The position numbers and the translations under genes were made by a program. Shown here piece after piece: positions 59,204-64,000 of a stretch of 64,000 nt of DNA; position 1 is the stretch's first letter, and each line of letters starts with the position of its first letter. Source of the stretch: Nautilus pompilius (Eukaryota; Mollusca; Cephalopoda; Nautilida; Nautilidae); NCBI GenBank assembly GCA_018389105.1, contig JACATO010002458.1, positions 228,501-292,500 of the forward strand, in the 5' to 3' direction. The notes beneath the pieces are model-generated. The model had not been told where the DNA came from, made no database searches, and saw only the letters and a program-made list of their open reading frames with translations.

Positions 59204-59205
59204 AG
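58925..59205 (+). repeat. Tandem duplication of a CT-flanked unique block
   Basis: A block of about 55 bp starting CTCTCGAGG and containing TGAATTAGAGACAGCAACCC and AACGGCGGACA occurs at about 58925-58985 and again, with a few changes, at about 59112-59171. The offset is 187 bp. Each copy is followed by a CT microsatellite, and the second CT tract ends in another CTCGAG. The unit is thus unique block plus CT tract, duplicated in tandem. Confidence 0.9.
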
Positions 59206-59680
59206 CTAACCTGGTGCTTGGAGATGTATCCTTGGCACGGAGCCCTTATTAGCTGACCTCTTACGCGCGGACCTCAACCATAAAATAAGAGAATTGGGGT
59301 ATCCCTGTAGATAAACAAAACCCTCTTTTTTTTTACCCTCCCAGAAAGTTATCGACGCCGTAGAGATCTCTGGATACTATTAACTTTTTTAAAGCAGATT
59401 TTGTTGTTGTTGTTTTTTTTTTTTGTGTTAATTAACAACAAACAACAACAAAAAGAGAAAGAAAACTGGCTAACAGGGTCACGTAAGGAAAACCGAATGT
59501 TAAACCATCTCAGACAGCGCCACGCACGTGTGACGAATATCTTAATTTTTTTTTTTTTTTTATGCGTGGAAAGGGGAGGGGTTACTGAATGGGGAAGGTG
59601 GATATTTTATTTATTGATCATCGTCACGGAACATCACTGTCTGCGGCTGTAGACATCCGAGGTATTTAATAGGGTTGTTG
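59206..59680. other. No gene recognised
   Basis: AT-rich unassigned DNA with T-runs near 59411-59423 and 59546-59561. Confidence 0.6.
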
Positions 59681-59778
59681 GTGCTGCCCATCCCGCGCCT
59701 CGTGAGGTCCGGCACTTCCGCCTTCAGCAGGAAATAGGAGGCACCTATTAGAACTCCCGTTTGGAAAGAAACCCACGC
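59681..59778 (-). repeat. Dispersed repeat family 1, copy at 59.7 kb
   Basis: Partner of 17267-17374 in the same orientation. It contains GTGCTGCCCA at 59681-59690 and CACTTCCGCCTTCAGCAGGA at 59713-59732, and ends CCCACGC at 59772-59778. The minus strand reads LAWVSFQTGVLIGASYFLLK followed by AEV and TRR. The agreement with the first copy in this register is suggestive but unproven as coding. Confidence 0.6.
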
Positions 59779-59900
59779 CAACGGATTGGTGTAGGAGAGC
59801 ACGGGGCGCGCTAATCCGATCCCTTTCCACCGTGACTGAACCCGGGGCCCCGTTCCACGCCAGGAGCTCGGTCACCCGACGCCCATTTATTTACTAATTT

Positions 59901-59934
59901 GTGAGTGAGATAGATAGAGAGAGAGAGAGAGAGA

Positions 59935-59979
<45 letters not shown>

Positions 59980-60000
59980 AGAGAGAGAGAGAGAGAGAGA
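59901..60000. repeat. GA microsatellite with GATGGA interruptions
   Basis: About 100 bp of (GA)n with two GATGGA breaks and no CRE insert. Confidence 0.95.
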
Positions 60001-61025
60001 CTTTGTCAGGATTCGAGAAAGTGCGAAAAAATGGATTGAGCTGAGTGTACACGTGTGTCACATCTGAACGGAACGCCCCGGGGGGTGGGGTGTGGGGCGC
60101 ATCAGTTTGTATCTGTTCAGAGTCCGCGGGACAGGTATTCCCCCTTTGTCGGTTCCTTCTCGTATTTAAAGTGACCCCGCAAACCTTCCAACCGACAAAC
60201 GGACAGGAGCGACAATGCGTCATGTAGAAAAATCTGTAATTGTCAGACTTTTCGTATTTTTCTTTCTCTCTCAGTTTTTCTACCCCCCCCCCACACACAC
60301 ACACACGCACTCCTCTCATCTCCGGTGGTGGAGGGGCAGCTTTCGCAGATGACTCGTAAATGCGTCAAAAACTATTATCCATTTGACTGTTGGCAACAGA
60401 TTTCGCTGTCATTTACGGTTATGGAGGAAAGCGGTTCGCTCGCCGATGACAAAAAAAAAAAAAAAAGGGCGCAGAAGTTCTGACGTAACCAACAAAGGCG
60501 AGTTCGGAAGTATCAAAGCGATCTGGCAGAGTTGTCGCTCTCTGATGTCTGGGTGTCCTTCCGGTGGGAAAGTGCGGAGATCGAAAAAGAGAGGGGAGGG
60601 GAGAGGGGAGAGAACCGTCGGGAGGCCGTGGATTAAGTAAATAAACGAGGAATAACAACAGATCCGGTAGCAGTTAATTTTGAAACAAGAAAGCTCTTCC
60701 GGTAGAATGTGCATGGTTTAATTCCGAAATGAAAGAGACGCAGCCGACAGTCCTCTATTCTGGAATCATCCATAGCTCCAACAAAGCACGAGTAGATTAA
60801 TACTCTGCGATCCAGCAGCTCGCTTTATGTAAGGGGATAGCGCACCTGACACTGCGTGGCCGAGATCGGCAGTTCTATCGGCAGAATCGCAGCCCATCAA
60901 TGACCAAATCTGTGTGTTAAGGGGGTTCGCGGAGACACTTCTCTTTGGCAGACATCGGTCGAGAAAAGCCAACGCCGGCTCAACGATTGACATGGCCAGG
61001 CTATGACAGAGTTGTAATGCCTTGT
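60001..61025. other. No gene recognised
   Basis: Unassigned DNA; a purine-rich run of GAGAGGGGAGG type lies near 60588-60615. Confidence 0.6.
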
Positions 61026-61035
61026 TTCTCTCTCT

Positions 61036-61090
<55 letters not shown>

Positions 61091-61224
61091 TCCTCCCTCT
61101 CTCTCTCTCTGTCTGTATTGATGTCACTCTCTCTCTCTCTCTCTGTATGACGTCTCGTTCTCTCTCTCTGTACTGACGTCTCTCTCTCTCCCGCCCTCTC
61201 TCACTCTCTCTTCTGTACTGACGT

Positions 61225-61276
<52 letters not shown>

Positions 61277-61398
61277 CCTCTCTCACTCTCTCTCTGTACT
61301 GAGTCTCTCTCTCTCTCTCTCTTCTCTCTCTCTGTCTCTGTCTGTATTGATGTCACTCTTTCTCTCTGTACTGACGTCACTCTCTCTCTCTCTCTCGT
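61026..61398 (+). repeat. CT microsatellite with eroded CRE inserts (CRE-satellite locus F)
   Basis: (CT)n tracts are separated by inserts CTGTATTGATGTCACTC, CTGTATGACGTCTCG, CTGTACTGACGTCTCTC (twice), CTGTACTGAGTCTC, CTGTATTGATGTCACTC and finally a perfect site CTGTACTGACGTCACTC at 61368-61384. Most copies have lost one half of the palindrome or have TG in place of the central CG, so this is the most decayed of the large loci. Confidence 0.93.
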
Positions 61399-64000
61399 TG
61401 TAGGGATGGCATGAACTTGTGCACTAGCTTCCATAAAAGCCCTGCCTTCTTTGGATAGATAACTAACGTCAAAGACTAGGCGGGAATCTCTGTCGGAGAG
61501 TGCTGATATATCAGGAAACCATTTCAGTTCTTTCGCACATCACCGGCTGGTGCAGTGGTCCAAGGTCAGACCTCTTCCCATAACCACCCTATTTTTCGTC
61601 GAAAATTCCTGTGCTGGACGGTCCCATACCGATACCATACCACTGTCGGAAAACTATAACCCCCCCCGAATGGACATCCGGTAAAAAAAAACAACAAAAA
61701 GACGAGTGTTCCAATAGACAGCAGTGTGCGACAGTATCGTAGCCTGCAGGCAGAGCATGACGCGTATCCCTGTCCTTCAGCTATAGTCTTTACGCATGCG
61801 CCATGGGAAAGGGCGGACGTAAAACCCTAGTACCAGGAGATATTGCGCGTTAGTTTTAAAATGTTCAAACTGCTTCTCCTAATTTTAACCCCCCAGTGTC
61901 CGTTGTGTCATAGAAGTACACGACCAACTGCCGCGTTTGTAGTGTTTTAGAACAGCTATAATGTCGAGAACACTATGCAGATATCTGAGAGGTACTTACC
62001 AATTTTAGATTTGCAAAGTAGAAAAAAAACAACAACAACAACAAAACATTCTACTTGTGACATCATTCGCAAATGGTGAATAATGGCGATGATTGCATCA
62101 GATCGCGCTTTTGTGACATTTTAAATACGTGGAATAAAAAAATGTTTATTGAATTTCTTTTATTTACACTGGCTCCGTCAGTTGTTTTATATAATAAATT
62201 GGACAAACAGATAATCTATGCTCGAAGTTTCTATCTTTGTTGATTTATTACCCCGCTACTTAGAATTTATTTTCAATTTATTTCTGTTTTTTTTTTTTTT
62301 AAAAAAACCTCAATCACAAAGCTAACACCCGCTGCTGCGTGTTTACTTTCCTGTCGGAATACTTATTATATAATTCGGTTTTAAATCCCCTCCCCCAAAG
62401 TATCAAAAGAGATGGAGAATCAATCGTTTTTCAAAAGATTCTAAGATGGCGGCCCGGCGACTCGCACAGAGCGCGACCTTCAAACGGTGTATCACCAGGC
62501 CGTCAGATTGACTCAATTAAAGGGTGCGGATCTTTGTTCCGAGGAGCAGTTTCTCGTTGTGCGTCGCCTCCTCCTCCTCCTTTCTTTTTTTTTTTTTTTT
62601 TTTTTCCGCGGCCTCGATCTGGTTTTTATTGCGCTTAATCGCGGGTAATTACAGACTGGTGGGTGCATGTGACCACACACACAAAAAAACAAAAAACACC
62701 GGATAAAATCCTCGCCTTGTTTGATATTTCCCGGTCTGCCCCCCGGGACAGGGGATGCAAACTGGCCTCTTGTTGTTGTTGTTAATTCACCCGCGGACAG
62801 ATCTACGCAACGGAATTAGGACAAACTAAAACAACGGCACCGAAACCCAGCTTGTTTAGGGGTCCGGTCCGCGGCTCAGAGGACGAACATTAAATAGTTA
62901 AAAAGGTCAAATGTGGACCGGGTGTGTGAAAGAAACGAAGCAGCAGATATGCGGTAATTTCCCTATTAAAGAAGAACAGGAGCGTGACTTTCGTGAAATA
63001 CCACTGGGTTATTGCCGCTAAATGTTTTATTTGTATATTTTTGTTTTTAATATGGAAATGATTGAATGTATCAGGTTATCTTTCTTTAAGAGAAACAATA
63101 GCATGGGAGACAACTCCTGTCATTTTTTTTTTTTTTTGGTGCTTTATTATACTTTTATAATAAATTAAAACCAATTGTCTGAATACAGTATAGTCGTTTA
63201 TAATGCAGGAAATAGACTATAATATTTCATAGACCGTCCACGCAGTTTCTGTACGTGCTGATTATAACGACCGTACCTGGTTAATTCCAGTTTCAGGTAA
63301 AATGTCATGAACGCTAAAGAGTGTAAAGCAACAACAATGGACGACCCGTAAAACGCTGTAGTTTAGTGCTGAACCGGGACGGAGGTGCTTTCAAGTGATG
63401 GGACCAGAAACGTTAAGGGGAAAGGGGAGTAACGAAAGAGACAAGAAAAATAAGTTATGATTCAGAGAAGTTTACAGGTTCATTTTGTTTTGTCACAAAC
63501 GAACTGTGGTCATTTTGGTGTCGTCCACCCTCTCCTTGGATGAGATGGATAAATCGCTGGCTCTGGATCGCATCGTCCCATCTTCCTCTTGGTCCTGATG
63601 TAGAGGAAGGACTACACGAAGGAAATTTTAAACCGATGAAAACGGCCTTTTATGTTTTACCACAGGAATTATTGCCTTCATCTTTGCATCCTTAACTGGA
63701 CGGAAGATGCATTCTAAACGTTTTCAGAGCGTCATTCGTTTCCAACCCAGTAATTACGACTTGGGGAGGGAGGCAAAGATACTGAAAGTACCCGGCATGT
63801 GGCGGGCAGGCCCCCGGGGCTCCGTCGTCTTCAGCTCGGCCTCAGACCTTCTGGGCTTCATTGCCAGCAAGACGTTGGGACTTTAGACGTCTCGATTTAG
63901 AAGGAAGAAAAAAAAAAGATTAAATCTATTGGCAACAAACTCCGACCAGGAGGAAAACGACGAGTAGTTTAAAGCCGGGACGAGACACCGACGCTTGTGA
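61399..64000. other. No gene recognised; CpG-rich block
   Basis: A GC/CpG-richer block lies around 62440-62900, interrupted by a T-run at about 62585-62605. Other T-runs are near 62287 and 63123. I see no domain-bearing frame, RNA gene or tandem array. Confidence 0.5.

Overview
This window looks like gene-poor nuclear DNA from a multicellular animal, most likely an invertebrate. It has dense long microsatellites, several minisatellites, a Tc1/mariner-type transposon at a TA target, a decayed hAT transposon with an 8-bp target duplication and a fragment of non-LTR reverse transcriptase. There is no operon-like packing and no conserved multi-exon host gene that I can recognise. The repeat mix is compatible with a mollusc or other lophotrochozoan, but nothing here proves that; treat the taxon as unresolved.

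Layout. Positions 1-12.3 kb: unannotated DNA with a TG/CG tract (1.93 kb), a 0.9-kb CT microsatellite studded with TGACGTCA-like palindromes (2.94-3.84 kb) and a CT tract (8.13-8.45 kb). 12.3-19 kb: more GA/CT loci carrying the same palindrome (12.3, 14.0, 18.7 kb), a LINE reverse-transcriptase remnant (15.9 kb, minus strand), two (ATT)n arrays and a decayed roughly 45-bp tandem repeat (17.75 kb). 19.97-20.70 kb: a 63-bp minisatellite. 26.86-27.26 kb: a minisatellite alternating 39- and 35-bp units. 33.13-34.14 kb: a homogeneous 51-bp minisatellite, open in one frame on each strand, with a decayed tail to about 34.96 kb. 35.40-36.11 kb: a 708-bp mariner-type element keeping only the C-terminal part of its transposase. 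37.07-38.11 kb: a 1026-bp hAT remnant. 38.58-38.93 kb: another CRE-bearing GA locus. 44.57-45.40 kb: a 92-bp minisatellite whose core resembles that of the 63-bp array 25 kb away. 46-64 kb: mostly unassigned DNA with CpG-rich blocks (about 46.0, 50.7-51.3, 51.65-51.95, 58.2-58.5 and 62.4-62.9 kb), further microsatellites, decayed minisatellites (48.1, 57.6 kb), a duplicated CT-flanked block (58.9-59.2 kb) and a sixth CRE-bearing CT locus (61.0-61.4 kb).

How parts relate. There is no pathway to reconstruct. The most distinctive structure is one composite repeat family: GA/CT microsatellite interrupted by TGACGTCA (the palindromic CREB/ATF site) with shared flanks, at six loci in both orientations. 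Next come the two transposons with precisely readable ends, the pairs of short dispersed repeats (17.3/59.7 kb and 9.3/39.8 kb), and minisatellites at different stages of decay. Open frames in the window are mostly repeat-driven, lack ATG starts or have no recognisable domains. I therefore call no confident host protein-coding gene; the window is probably intergenic or deep intronic, with possible 5' exons or promoters hidden in the CpG-rich blocks.
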